Assembly: GCF_001619985.1 (NCBI RefSeq)
Contig: NW_017264201.1
Span: forward strand, 496,001-560,000
Source of the DNA: Xylona heveae TC161
Lineage: Eukaryota > Ascomycota > Xylonomycetes > Xylonales > Xylonaceae
DNA length: 64,000 bases
Direction of reading: 5' to 3'
In this document: positions 12,029 through 25,063 of the stretch, in pieces
Layout of the letters: the number at the start of each line of letters is the position of its first letter
Numbering within the stretch: the first letter of the stretch is position 1
The notes under the pieces: generated by a model
Databases searched by the model: none
Told to the model about the DNA's origin: nothing
The model's input: the letters and a program-made list of their open reading frames with translations, nothing else
Program-made: the position numbers and the translations under genes

Positions 12029-15000
12029 ATGACAGATGAAAGGCCGCTCATTGACTTAAACAATGACGACGAATTGAATTTCTTTCAAGGGGAAGCTCGA
12101 GCACAACTCCCCAGTCTCTCTCGTTTGAGGAATGGCCTGGATGGCAGCAGTTTCGATTCGCCCCACAGTTTCCATGTGAGAGACTTCCTACCGCGTGCGA
12201 CGGCGAACAGGAAGCAACCATTTGATCAACGAGCTTTCCAAACCCCTGTTGGACAATCATGGCATTCCTTCAGAGGGAGGGACAGGGACAATCAACCCTC
12301 TCGGCCTCTGTCACATTATAACGATCGTACTAGGGGTGGGAGTGATGATAGCCAAGAAAGTACATCTGGAAACCTCGCATCACGAAATTTAATATTTCAT
12401 GAAGCGAATTCGAAAGGCTCTTCTCCGGCGGATACTCTTGAAAGAAAGATACGCCACCAGCTTGAAGATTTGAGCAGAGATGTTTCAACAGGCATTGACC
12501 GCTCCGATATGCGCCACAACCTGGATCACTTCCATCGGCTCCTGGATCAAGTTGAGCAAGGATACTTTTCCGCCTCGAGCAAAGCTGATATGAGTGGTGG
12601 AATTTGTAAAACCGCATTTACTCTCCTGAGACAGCAAGGCGATTTGTCTGGTAGTGCATCTGGTCCAATTCCAGAGTCTTCCACGATCCAAAGTCCATTC
12701 AACGTAGAACCAGCCCAAGCTTTGGCATTAGCTATGAGGCTGTTCCGGAATGACCTAGTATCTGAGCAGGTTGTACCTTGTACAGAAAATGATGGGTTTC
12801 TCGGCGACTCAATGGTGGGTTTCTATTGCAAAAGTTCTTACTGTGGGCCGTGGACGGCAATGCTGATCTTATTTCATGGACTCGTTAGATTGCGGAAGAG
12901 GATATCCTCCCAGAATTCTATCAATACTTAGTGGTTAGCTTTCGGCTTTCAAGCCACGAATTAGAAAACCTGGAACTTCTAATAGATACGTGTTATATCT
13001 CCCCTTTCTTAAAATCGCTGCAACAGTCGAAACCCAATGCCAAAAACCACGCAAATCTTAGCGAAGATCAACAGGAACAAATCTGCAGTCCTGAGGAGCA
13101 GGTTGGCAGGCAAAGGTCAGGTGGACAATCGAGTTACACGGTAGAAAATGGGAGGCCTGTCAAATTTCTTGAGCTGTCTGCAAATAACACATCTGCGGTC
13201 AAAGCTGTCCAGCTGGATTCTTCAAACAAAGAGGAGCCTCCAGATACCAATCTGGTCAGAAGTGAAACAGAGCGGGCCTCGGAAACTTTGGATTCATTTA
13301 TAGTAGAGGATTATTGCCCGTTAACGCAGACGAAGCAAACAGAACTTGCGAAGAACGGCACCTCAAACAACATCGCCCTGGAAACCGCAAATGCAAAAAG
13401 CAAATGTGCTCTTGTTGAAGATGCAGGCAGACCTCTTGTTCCACATCCCTCCAATCATCAAAGAAAACCAGCACCGAACCCATATCAAATCATGCATCAA
13501 CAAACGCTTACTGCTCTCGAGCCTTTTTACAGTGATACTGATCGGCCATACATCGATCACCGCACAGTCCAGACGATCAAATCTGGACTGTCTCATGCTC
13601 GTTGGGGTCGTGGCCATCTTCCCCTTTGGAATGAATCAATCCTTCATGTAGATTTCACAGACGAGGAAATCGAGGATCTCATCAAGAGTATCATATTGGT
13701 ACGCGAGAATTCGAACAACTCAACACCGGAGATGTCACTTCGGGAGAAGATTGTTCATCTGCTGAAGGGTGTCACCGCTATCCAAATAGCTAACGTGGTA
13801 AACCACTCTCACGGTAAAAGGAAGCTTGAGCCACGCGCTAGGCAGAGCATCGTTGCATTTCTAAGGGACGCTTCAGAAGGAATGATTGCAAAGAAGCCAA
13901 GGCTGCTCCGAGCCAGACACGTTGATTCTGATCAGGTCGAACCCAAGTCTAGCCACAAGACTCAGGCTCTTCTCCGTTTACGCGAATTAGGGGCTTGTAA
14001 TTCTCGCGGACTCAAGATATCAAGTCGCTTTGTGCGAGAAGAACTGGCAAGGAGCCTGGGCCTTCAGTTTCGACAATGGAAAACTTTTACAGGAGCTTCC
14101 AGCGACGTCATTATCGCTGCATGGTCACCGCATGGAAACGTCTTTGCCGTTGGAGCGACCTCTTACACGGACATCAACAATATGCAATATAATCGGAAGA
14201 ACAATCTACTGCTCGGGAACATCGCCAACAATGTCTTGGAGGAGTTGCCTGATCATTGCATCGATCGCCCACGACCAGAGTCATTTAGTTTCGGCGCCAA
14301 TGCCAACGCGGCCACGTACAACACGTGTGACTCGAAGCTGTACATGACAGTGACCGCTGCTCAGTTTTCCAGCACAGGAAGAGAGCTCTATACGGCCAGT
14401 TATGACAAGACTGTCAAGATTTGGGATGTCGCCAGTGCGCAGTGCCGAGGCACCCTTCAGCATGATGGAGAGATAAGCCTCCTCGCAACCTCTAGGCATT
14501 ACCCGGGTATTATTTCGACTGGAAGCAGCGTCTTGGGAAATTCAATTCGAACATACAGTCTAAATCACGAGGATCTGACAGCCTCTGGACTCATTTCTTT
14601 TGGTCCAAAAAAGACAACTCTTGGTAATGGCAGGGTGCTTCACCCATCTTGTCTACAATGGGGTCCAAACCCGTGGGTCAAACATCTTCTGGTGGCAGGA
14701 TTTTCCGCTTCATCTCAAGTTGGAGAGCCTGATTCACCCGACCCTCTGCCCGAGGGAGATCTCATCTGCTATGATGCGGTTGCCGATGCCCGGATTGAAG
14801 TACTGCCTTCGAAGCAAAACGTTTTCGATTGCGCATGGCATCCAGAAATGCCTTACTTTGCTGCTGCAACTGTTAAAGGCGGTCTTATAGCCGAACGGTC
14901 GACTCGATCTATTGTGAAGGTCTTTGATCCGCTACGATCGAATCGAACGACAATAGAGTATGAATGCCCAGCACTTGATATTAACGATGTGACGTTCTGG

Positions 15001-16166
15001 TAAGCCGTCTCCAGGCCTTTTGACTATATCTTCTGGCTAATCTCTGGAAACCCTACAGCCCTTCCATTTCAAACTATATTACGGCAGGTTGTACAAATGG
15101 TGTGACGTATGTATGGGATTTCCGAATGGGCCACAAAGTTCTACATCAGCTGCAGCACGGCGGTAAGTACAGGGGGACGACGAGGGTTTTAGATGGCAAT
15201 GCTAAGGATCCTTCAGAGCCTATTGCGACACTCAATGCGGATCTTTCTCGGGAACAATTCGACACAGGAGTTCGCTTGGCAGCTTGGGGAGAAAAGGGCG
15301 ATGAATTGTACACTGGTTCCTCCGATGGGATCGTAAAGAGCTGGGATATTAAGCGATCTTCAGACGATGTTTTCATTTCTGATGTAGCCCGGTTGCAGGC
15401 GGGTATCATGTGTGGCGCTTTTTCACCCGACTATAGCAATCTGCTCATCGGCGACGCGAGCAGCGCTATCCACGTGCTGACAACTTCTGGGCTGGCAGAA
15501 GATAACAATGTAGAAGAAATGCGACTCCAAAGTTCTTGCGCGTTCTTAGATACACCGGAAGACACAGCCCTACAATGCGGCCGAGAACTCATCGAACGTG
15601 GCGAACTCGTCACTCATCCTGTATTTGGAGTCGGCAAGGGACCAAATTATCGGGGACCGTACGCTCGGTATGCGCGTCGCTCTGATGTACCTCCCTCTTC
15701 AGATGACCCATTGCTGCCTCACAATCAAGCCAGACAATTATGTCCGGTGCAGCGATCACTCGCCGGTCCGGGTCCCTCTCTTTCTGAGAATGAGCGAAAC
15801 CTGCTCGAAGTCCAGACGGAGATTGCTTACGCACGCAACGCGCGGAGACAACGACATCAGCCTCCGCCGAAACGGGCGCATCCCTCATTCAACTATGACA
15901 CGGATGAAGAAGACGAGTTACAACTCCTCACAGACGACCGGAGACAGAAGCCATTCCGAATGGGCTCTGCCAAGGACTCCACGCTGGTTGTGGACCTTAC
16001 CATTGATGAGTCGCCGTCTTCCGACAAAAGTCGCAATGGCAATGCTACCGGTGGCGACAGCGGTGTTTCTCATACCGATACCATGAAGTTCCTGGACCCC
16101 AAACTTGAAGACAACGACTCGGACTGGTTGGAAGATGACTATTGGCAGCCATATTGGGGTTGTTGA
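12029..16166 (+). CDS. Large WD40-repeat protein, possible DDB1-CUL4 adaptor (DIM-9/Raf1-like candidate)
   Basis: Three exons (12029-12814, 12889-14999, 15059-16166) join in frame to 1334 residues. The first 600 or so residues are polar and low in complexity, with no domain I recognise. WD40 blades start near residue 640 (IIAAWSPHGNVFAVGA), continue with a textbook blade ending YDKTVKIWDVAS, and run to a blade ending GVTYVWDFRMGH after the last intron. The WDFR there fits the WDxR motif by which WD40 proteins dock on DDB1. A later blade has IVKSWDIKRS. The C-terminus is acidic and ends in EDDYWQPYWGC. Neurospora DIM-9 and fission yeast Raf1 are WD40 partners of CUL4-DDB1-type complexes in heterochromatin. 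The general build is similar, but I cannot align them here, so that identity is only a hypothesis. Confidence 0.8.
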
Positions 16167-16958
16167 GTGCGCGGACTTTTTGACTTTTATCACTTTATTG
16201 TACTTGTCGTTTGCACCTCGCAGCATCATTGCATTGAAATCACTTACCGCGGGGGAAATTTGCAGCATTTTTCAAGACGTTCGCGTCGGCATTCTGGTCT
16301 TTTTCTATCCCTTGTTGTCAATTAGGAGCTTCCTGGTGTCTAGGGATTTTTCCTGTTGTCTCCTTGTCTCATGATCAGGAGTGAAACTTTCTTCGGCGAG
16401 ATACCAGGCATGCATGAAGTACCATGGCGTAAATACATTCGCATAAAACATCACCTGTATTTACAAGATGTCATAGATAAACATCATTTGTTACAACGAA
16501 GCTTTGAACCAAGTGCGAGACTTGGTTAGATCTGATCAAATTATACTATGGTATCCTTATCACAAAGTAATGAGTTTAGTAGAAATCAATAAGATACTAA
16601 TATTAGGAGGCGAAGAAGGATATCCAGCTGCACCTGCAGTAAACAAAGTAACGAAAAGCAGACGTAGGATATAGGATATCAATAAAGGACATGAAAAAGA
16701 AGCAAATAAGAATGACCGTGTGACTAATTAGAGTAAAAGAATCCCATCTCCACATACTTATTCCTTGCTTACTTAGTTCTCTCTAGGTTTCTGACCCCTC
16801 TCACGGCACCTCTTTCGTTGACTTTAGCAAAGTCGCTGTCTTCCCCTCGACGTCTTTGTTATTTATCCATGATTATATAAGTGTGCACGCATTTTGAGGA
16901 GTTCAATTCAATATCGAGATATGAGCCGGACGAAGGAGGAAGATAAGGGAATAGGTGA
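16167..16958. other. Intergenic between convergent genes
   Basis: This is the 3' flank of the WD40 gene and of the minus-strand membrane-protein gene. No coding or RNA gene is recognised. It is moderately AT-rich from about 16540 to 16740. Confidence 0.5.
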
Positions 16959-17689
16959 TTAGAGAGTATTGAGCTGCGTGGCAGGCTTAGGTGCCGCTGC
17001 GCCCCGAGCGCGGAATGCGCGTATGCCGCTGATGACGGAGCTTACTACGAAGAGAACCCTGTTTGGATTATATGCGTTAGCTAAATAAAAAGACACTGTG
17101 CTTCATTGGCTGGCGTGGTTGGTAAAAACAAGGATAAATGAATAATCTTACCATTCAAAAGCCGCAAAGACACAGCCTGCGCGCAGGTCTGGACACACAG
17201 TGCCAATGCAGAAATCCAAGTCGCCGAGAAAGACGGCTAAAGCAATGAATCCCGCGAACCAGAAAATCATCGTCACCACGTCGATAGCGAAGATGGCGTA
17301 AGCATGTGTAGTGTCCGCGAGAGACGACAGGAAAATAGGGCCGAGTATAGCGTAGAGAATGATGAGAAATGTCCATGCGCACTATGCGTAGAGGTTGGTG
17401 GTAAGTTAAAATATCTGGCTTGGGGTTTCAAGAAGTCTCATATAGAAATGAGGTAATATGTGGAGCTGAAACGTACGTTGAACAGGAGAAAGTTCATGCT
17501 GGCTGGACTATTCGATGCGCCCTGATTGTACCAATGAACACCTACAGAGAGACTGCGATTAGTATATATTGGTAAGATGGAAAGCAGGGCCGTCTTACCA
17601 TAACCAATTGTGCCAGCGACAATAAGAGCAAAGAGAAACTGGAGAATTCTCAGAGGAAACAAGATCATCGAATGCTCGGTTACCGCCAT
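16959..17689 (-). CDS. MARVEL-domain membrane protein (Nce102-like)
   Basis: Four exons (17689-17599, 17541-17477, 17381-17152, 17058-16959) give 161 residues. I rebuilt the joins; all use GT..AG and stay in frame. Four hydrophobic segments are visible: near residues 10-30 (LFPLRILQFLFALIVAGTIG), then from FLLFNCAWTFLIILYAILGP, from YAIFAIDVVTMIFWFAGFIA, and the last ending VLFVVSSVISGIRA. The size, spacing and short basic tail fit fungal MARVEL proteins such as Nce102/Fhn1, which organise eisosomes and plasma-membrane domains. Family membership is clear from topology; the exact paralogue is not. Confidence 0.8.
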
Positions 17690-19894
17690 GGTGATTGATA
17701 TTCCGCGCCTTTGCACGCGCGCAGGTCAAATACTGTGGCTGTGTAGCTATTCGCCGATAGAGCGTGCGCAATCTTTGACCGACGTGTCCAATGTACTGAC
17801 GATGGAAAAGGAACTCTCGGGCCAGGGGGCGGACACTTTTTACGTATGAATTGCGCTCAGCGCGACATATGAGGAAGAAGCCTATGAAGATGACGAAGAA
17901 GAAGAAGAAGAAGAAAAAGAAGAAGAAGTAGAAGTGACTCAATGACTGGTGAAGCGCGTTGGCCGGTTTGGTCAGGTTTCGGCGAGCAGACTGAGCAGGT
18001 TAGGGTTTTGGCTGGTATGCGCAAAGACCGGTTTTTTCTCCAATTTCACACTTTTGCGGATTAAAGTAAACCAGAACCAACGAGCGCGTCACCGCCCTCC
18101 CCCCAGGCCAGGGCCAGGGAGTAGGAAAGCGTGACATTCCTTGTGATCTTTCCCTGCCCTGCCCTGCCCCAGCCTCACGAGAGCTTGCCGTAGCTGGCCG
18201 CATCCGCACTATCCCTAATCCGCTCCACCCGCATCCATCACACAGTCTGGTGGGAGACGTGGATGGATTTTAGCCTACATACGATTTGCTTGGTGGCTGG
18301 TTTGGCTAGCGATTCGTCAGGATGCATGATGTTTGCGTCGGGCGAGATGAGACCAGATTGGACGATTTGATATCTGTATTATGAGGATGCAGTGGACACT
18401 TTTTGTTCCTGTTGCTACTATGGACCCTGGATGAACCTTAGGTACCTTTTAGGTAGGTGAGAATGGAATCGGTACAGCATTGGGGAGTTGCCAAGTATCT
18501 ATGGTACATGACACTGCCACTCCAAAAACAAGTGGAATTAAGGTTTTGTGGAGAACCACCCAACGGCGGCAGGGTCTCAAGTCTCTTAAAGCCAGCTGAT
18601 CCCGGACGCCCGACAAGGTGTTAAAAAAAAACATGGATTGACGTAGATTGTGATCGCCGCAGTCACAAGGTACAGGTAACCATTAGATAAGGAGACATGT
18701 CTGGATTTTCTTCCATGGGAGCGCCTGGAGTGTTTGCAGGGTCTGACTACAACCGTGTCCTGGTAGGCGACATGGATTTGCTCGAATAAAACACATTGCA
18801 TGGGCGCCAGGGCTGCCTTATATTGCTGAAGGAGTGTGCATCGAGTTCTCTTGGCATACTTTATTCAACCAGACATTTTGAATGACCTAAAGGTGGCAAG
18901 CAGAAGATTGATCAGTGGTACTGGAGCTTGAAGAAGAAACATGCGATCAGGGTCTACTCTACGGTTGCTTGTTCTCCAGTGAGCTTCCCCAGTGCACGTC
19001 CCCTCTCCTCGGCTGGACCGAGCAGGGAAAGTGTCAGTACCATTCGAAGCACTCTGGGTGGGAGAGAAAGCCTGTACTGATACGGGCCACACAGTGTTTA
19101 CGCCTAGCAGATCTGGAACCGATGACGCGATTATGCGCTAGACAGAATTTGGACACAGCATCTGGATCTTCACTTTGTGAAAGCCAGGGAGATTGGATGA
19201 GATGGGATGATTCAATCACCCTTTACTTGCCTGATTTTCATGTTTTTTTTCTTTTTCATGAGTTTAGCTTGTGTTGTGTACACTGCTTCATTTACGCCGT
19301 GCATGCATCTTTATTCAACGGCGTCCATTGGAAATCCACTCTAAGATAAAATGACCTAATTACCCCAGTCATGGAAAATCCCCAAACCGCCGCTGTGGGG
19401 TAACCTGTTTACGTAGTGCACCCGATACCGATACCGGTCCCGCATGTAGATCTTCTTTGGATGCTGAAGTCGAGGAAGATTCGAAGAATACCCTAAGAAT
19501 GACTTTTTCATTTGAACGGAAAATATATCTATCAAACATGCCATCTTTGTGCCCTTAAAGTTGGGTCGGATAGCTCAGGGTCCACCATAGCCAAAAACTT
19601 TGGTTTGCCGTGCGAAGCTACAGACACGGCGCAAAGGTGCCTGTGCTTATCGCAGTTATCGATGGCGTGCTCGGTTCCTCCAGGCCGAACTCGGCCCATA
19701 ATGAAGCAACTCATGGAGCCATAACATTAGCTGTTCGATCATTGCTTGTCTTCTCCAATCTCTGTTGTCCCTGTCCCTGTACCGTATATATTTTCATTTC
19801 GTCCCTTTTCTTCTTACACTCCGCTCTTTGGCTAATCCCTCCAAAAAAGAAACGCACCCTCGCTCCACTCCTTCCTTTTACAAAGCCAAGCACA
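17690..19894. other. Long intergenic region between divergent MARVEL gene and cysD
   Basis: About 2.2 kb between divergent genes. It includes an imperfect GAA microsatellite (about 17886-17933). It also has a doubled CCGATA motif followed by CCGGTC near 19410-19440, within 500 bases of the cysD start. The longest frame (18915-19349, 144 codons) has no recognisable domain. I support no gene here. Confidence 0.5.
17886..17933. repeat. GAA-rich microsatellite
   Basis: An imperfect run of GAA triplets with AAA interruptions. It lies upstream of the minus-strand MARVEL gene and could be length-variable between strains. Confidence 0.8.
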
Positions 19895-21644
<1,750 letters not shown>

Positions 21645-22064
21645 ACTTTATGATTTTACGATATCCTTGAAAAGTTATTTACGAAATGTACAGATTGATT
21701 TTATGCAGAGCAGTGATTCATGTCAGAATCCTTTTATTTTGAATGGGAGTCGCGAAAACGGTAGTCCTGTATACCTCTTGCGCTTTTGAATACTGAAGAC
21801 TGCACGTGAGACCGTGATTGGTGTTTGACGCGAAACTCAAAATAGATGCGGAGCAGGCCATGTGCTCCCGTGATCAGCCATTCCAGGCTGCTGCCTCCAG
21901 TAAACATGATAAATATTTGGGGACCGCAATGAGAGCTGCTCGGGTCGTGTCTTTATTTATCGGCCTCTCCCTTATTTTGTATTGATCTTCGTAGATTTAG
22001 TTCTAGCAGGCCTTTTCACGAGCCAAATTACGTTTGATATCGCCGTCAGCCTCTTTCGTTCATC
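21645..22064. other. Intergenic: cysD 3' flank and GFA-gene promoter
   Basis: 420 bases with no gene seen. The two genes lie on the same strand. Confidence 0.5.
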
Positions 22065-23096
22065 ATGGGAATAACCCCCGATCTCGACGGTACCAGCGGC
22101 ACCTACGAGGCCAATTGCCATTGCGGAAACGTCAAATTTCAAGTTAACATCAGCCCGGCACTGGAGAATTATCCAGTATCTATCTGTAATTGTACGGGAA
22201 TCACCTCTTCAGATTATCTATTTATTCACAAGTTGAGATTTGCGAGACGAGGATGTGTTTATGTCACGATGCACATATTAGCTTTATTTATTTCATTTTC
22301 TTTTCTCATTCTGCTCTGTGTTTCATAGTGCAACCAGCGCGCACATATTCTCTAGGATGGCCGGCTTATGCTTACCCCGTGACTGCTTTGGATTTCCTCA
22401 CAGGTTTATTAATTCTAGCAAATCTCTACTAACCTTCTCTTTCCAATTTTATCATAGGCAGCATATGCACTCACAATGGCTACGCACTAATATATCCTTA
22501 TAAGAAGGACATCAAGTTTATTCAGGGAAAGGAGGCACTCAAGGTAATACACTCGATGAAGTTTCGAAGCATGGGACCATTGCCGCTGACGGGATTTATA
22601 AGGATTACCGGTTTGGAGATAAGAATCTCACGCATAAATTCTGTCCAAACGTAAGATAATCAGAAAGTCTTGTTATGCAAAGCACTCTTAATTCCTGCTA
22701 CTACATATCGGTCTTTTGTATTCAATTATACATTGCAGGCAGAAAATATCGGTCCAATTTTTACTGACACATTGCAGTGTGGCACCCCGGTTTTGTTTGA
22801 GTTTCAGACTTTCTATACAGAGTTGATTGGGATCAATGTAAGTTTTGTGTCGCTTTACCCGGGAAAGACCGAATTTCTTTCTGATTTTTACATATCTTTT
22901 ATTTATTAAAATAATTTTTTTTAAAAGAAAAAAATCGTTCATCCAATACTGTCACAGTCCCAAGTTCCAAAATTTCCAACTATTCACTGACGGGTGTTAT
23001 TGGAACCAGGTTCGTACCTTCAAGGATATTGACATGACGACTCTCAAATACAAAAATGTTGACGGGAAGAGCTTATCTCCAAAGTACGAGGTTTAG
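22065..23096 (+). CDS. GFA-family (glutathione-dependent formaldehyde-activating-like) zinc protein
   Basis: Five exons sum in frame to 135 residues: 22065-22191, 22458-22543, 22603-22650, 22778-22837 and 23010-23096. The zinc-binding cysteines of the family are all present: CHCG near residue 19, CNCSICTHNG across the first intron, and HKFCPNCGTPV across the third. The fold is the Mss4-like GFA/CENP-V domain. Most fungal members have no proven substrate, so formaldehyde-glutathione chemistry should not be assumed. The first intron (266 bases) is unusually long. The second (22544-22602) ends in TATAAG rather than a pyrimidine-rich acceptor; I accept it because it restores the family block DYRFGDKNLTHKFCP. 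The fourth intron holds an AT-rich run. Confidence 0.85.
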
Positions 23097-25063
23097 AGTC
23101 TCCGCAACGATTTCGGGGTTTTGATTCAATTGTTTTATGGAGACTGAAACAGCTTTTCCACAAGCAGTTTCTTAGAATTTCGAGGTCTCATACGATATAG
23201 CCATGAAAAGCTAATTACTTGCTATGTCGTATTGTCCTCTCTATAAGCTCGTGAGCGATACGATCGTCCCCTTTGTAAAATAAATGCTGTATCATTTTTT
23301 TTCCAGATTTGATCTCAGAAGCTCGGGTTGTTTCAGGCAACCGTTGAAACGGCGCAGCTTGGGTGACCAGAGACAGAGGAGCTGGGAAGTAAGTAGGTAG
23401 GTACGTGGCCAGCTCGGGTCTTCATGTGGATCAACAGACCCGAGGTCCTTCAAATGTCCTCGGAAGGTTGTCCCAAAAGGGTGGCGTTCGCCGGTCAGTT
23501 CTGTGTACCACATGTCATCACATTGAATGCATGACATGTGAGCAGAACGAGGGGAAAAACAAAAACTAAAACGCTTTGTCTCAATACACGGTTGGGCTTT
23601 TACCGACCGTTCTCTGTCTTATTGAGACAGGAGTGTCACCATCGGAGGGCGAAGCTTCAGTGGGAAAGAGAATATCGGTAAGACTGGGCATTATTTCCAG
23701 TACAAAAAGTTGCAAGGATAGTGATGTAACAAATTTTTTTTTTCGGTCCGTTGAAATACCCTTGTCAGGGATCCAAGTCTGATGCAACGGTTATGATGAT
23801 CAGCATCATGCTTGGGGAGATCCTGTATCTTTCGGTTTCCTCGGATAATATTCTTGATCGAGCCTCAACAAAGCCTCGGTCCTCGGGTGTTGACCGCCTT
23901 CTGGGGGGAATGGAAATACCCCCACACTGATTGATCCTCTTCGTCTTCTTCGCTTAACTCTATCTGGATTCACCCTCCCCCGGGTCCCTTTCCTCTTCTG
24001 GCACCCCCGGACCTAACGACAGGGTTACGCGCTGGCCTGAGTTGTTTCCTTTTAACTCCGACTTTCCTCTTCAGCGCTCAGGAACGCATTCATATAGACG
24101 CTAAATTCGTATGAGAAACAGTGTGCGAGACTAGCACAACTTGTTGCGCTACTTCCGGGAGACGATTACTACTCCTTTGGTAAGGTATCTGTCGTTTACA
24201 TATAACAAACAAACTTATGATGGTACAAGGAGTATCTCCCTGTTGTTTCCTCTTCCGAACAATGACGACACTGCACTTTCGCCCTGATACTCTACCAAAG
24301 GTAAAAGTGCGCCTTAAACCGATTCGTGGTTTTCCGCGCGGTTCATGAGTTTCCCTGTCACGGCGGTGCCGACATCCATTAGACTGGGGGTTCTCTTCTG
24401 CAGCGCATCTGGGGCGCACTCTGTGACCCCAAGTCTCCAAGTTTGGCCGGCCCCAAGGTTCGTTTTGGATCTTTTCCGCCCCAAGATTCGCCGTCACACA
24501 TGTGCCTTCCATCACCGCCCGCCCCTCGTTTCCACCCCCTCAAGCTCCCTTTTTACCCTTTTCCTAACCCCGATGCGGTCATTCCCCCATGGTTCCGCCT
24601 TGCTGGCCCGAGGCTGGACTCGGGCACGCGCATCTGTCGTCTCCTCGCTCAAGATGCCTCGTGGATGCGGTTACGCTCCACCATGCCGTGGAACCTTCTC
24701 CGATCCCGCCTGCTCCCCTTCTTTGCTCTTCAATTTTCCTGTTGTATTACTCGACCTAGAAATTCTATCATTCTTCCAAAGTCGTCTGCTCCCATCTGGT
24801 GCTCGGTCCTCTCTCACCCCGGTTTCCTACATGACGCTTCTTTGATAGAACGCTTCATTCGCCCGCTCGCTCGTTGACCGGATTCTACCGCTTCCTTTGC
24901 CCGCCTCCCTCCTTTGAGAAAGAGCAAGCTCGTGCCCGAAGTTTGAACCACCTGCGGACGGTCAAATCCGGGGGGATCGGCCTCTCGCCTTCATCATTGT
25001 AGCGCTTCTCCTTTACTTGTCCGGTCTGCATCCCTTACGGTCGTCATCTTTCTTCGCTCCATC
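23097..25063. other. Long intergenic region and probable leader of the acyl-CoA synthetase gene
   Basis: About 2 kb. The last 700 bases before the start codon are strongly pyrimidine-rich and C-rich on the plus strand, as in fungal promoters with long leaders. Overlapping frames there (24345-24845 and 24443-24877) are best read as compositional artefacts. No separate gene is supported. Confidence 0.5.

Noticed and set aside
18915-19349. 144-codon frame upstream of cysD
   Set aside because: Irregular composition, no recognisable domain, and a promoter-like position.
24345-24877. Overlapping long frames before the acyl-CoA synthetase start
   Set aside because: They lie in a C-rich, pyrimidine-rich leader where stop codons are rare; two frames are open at once, which points to composition.
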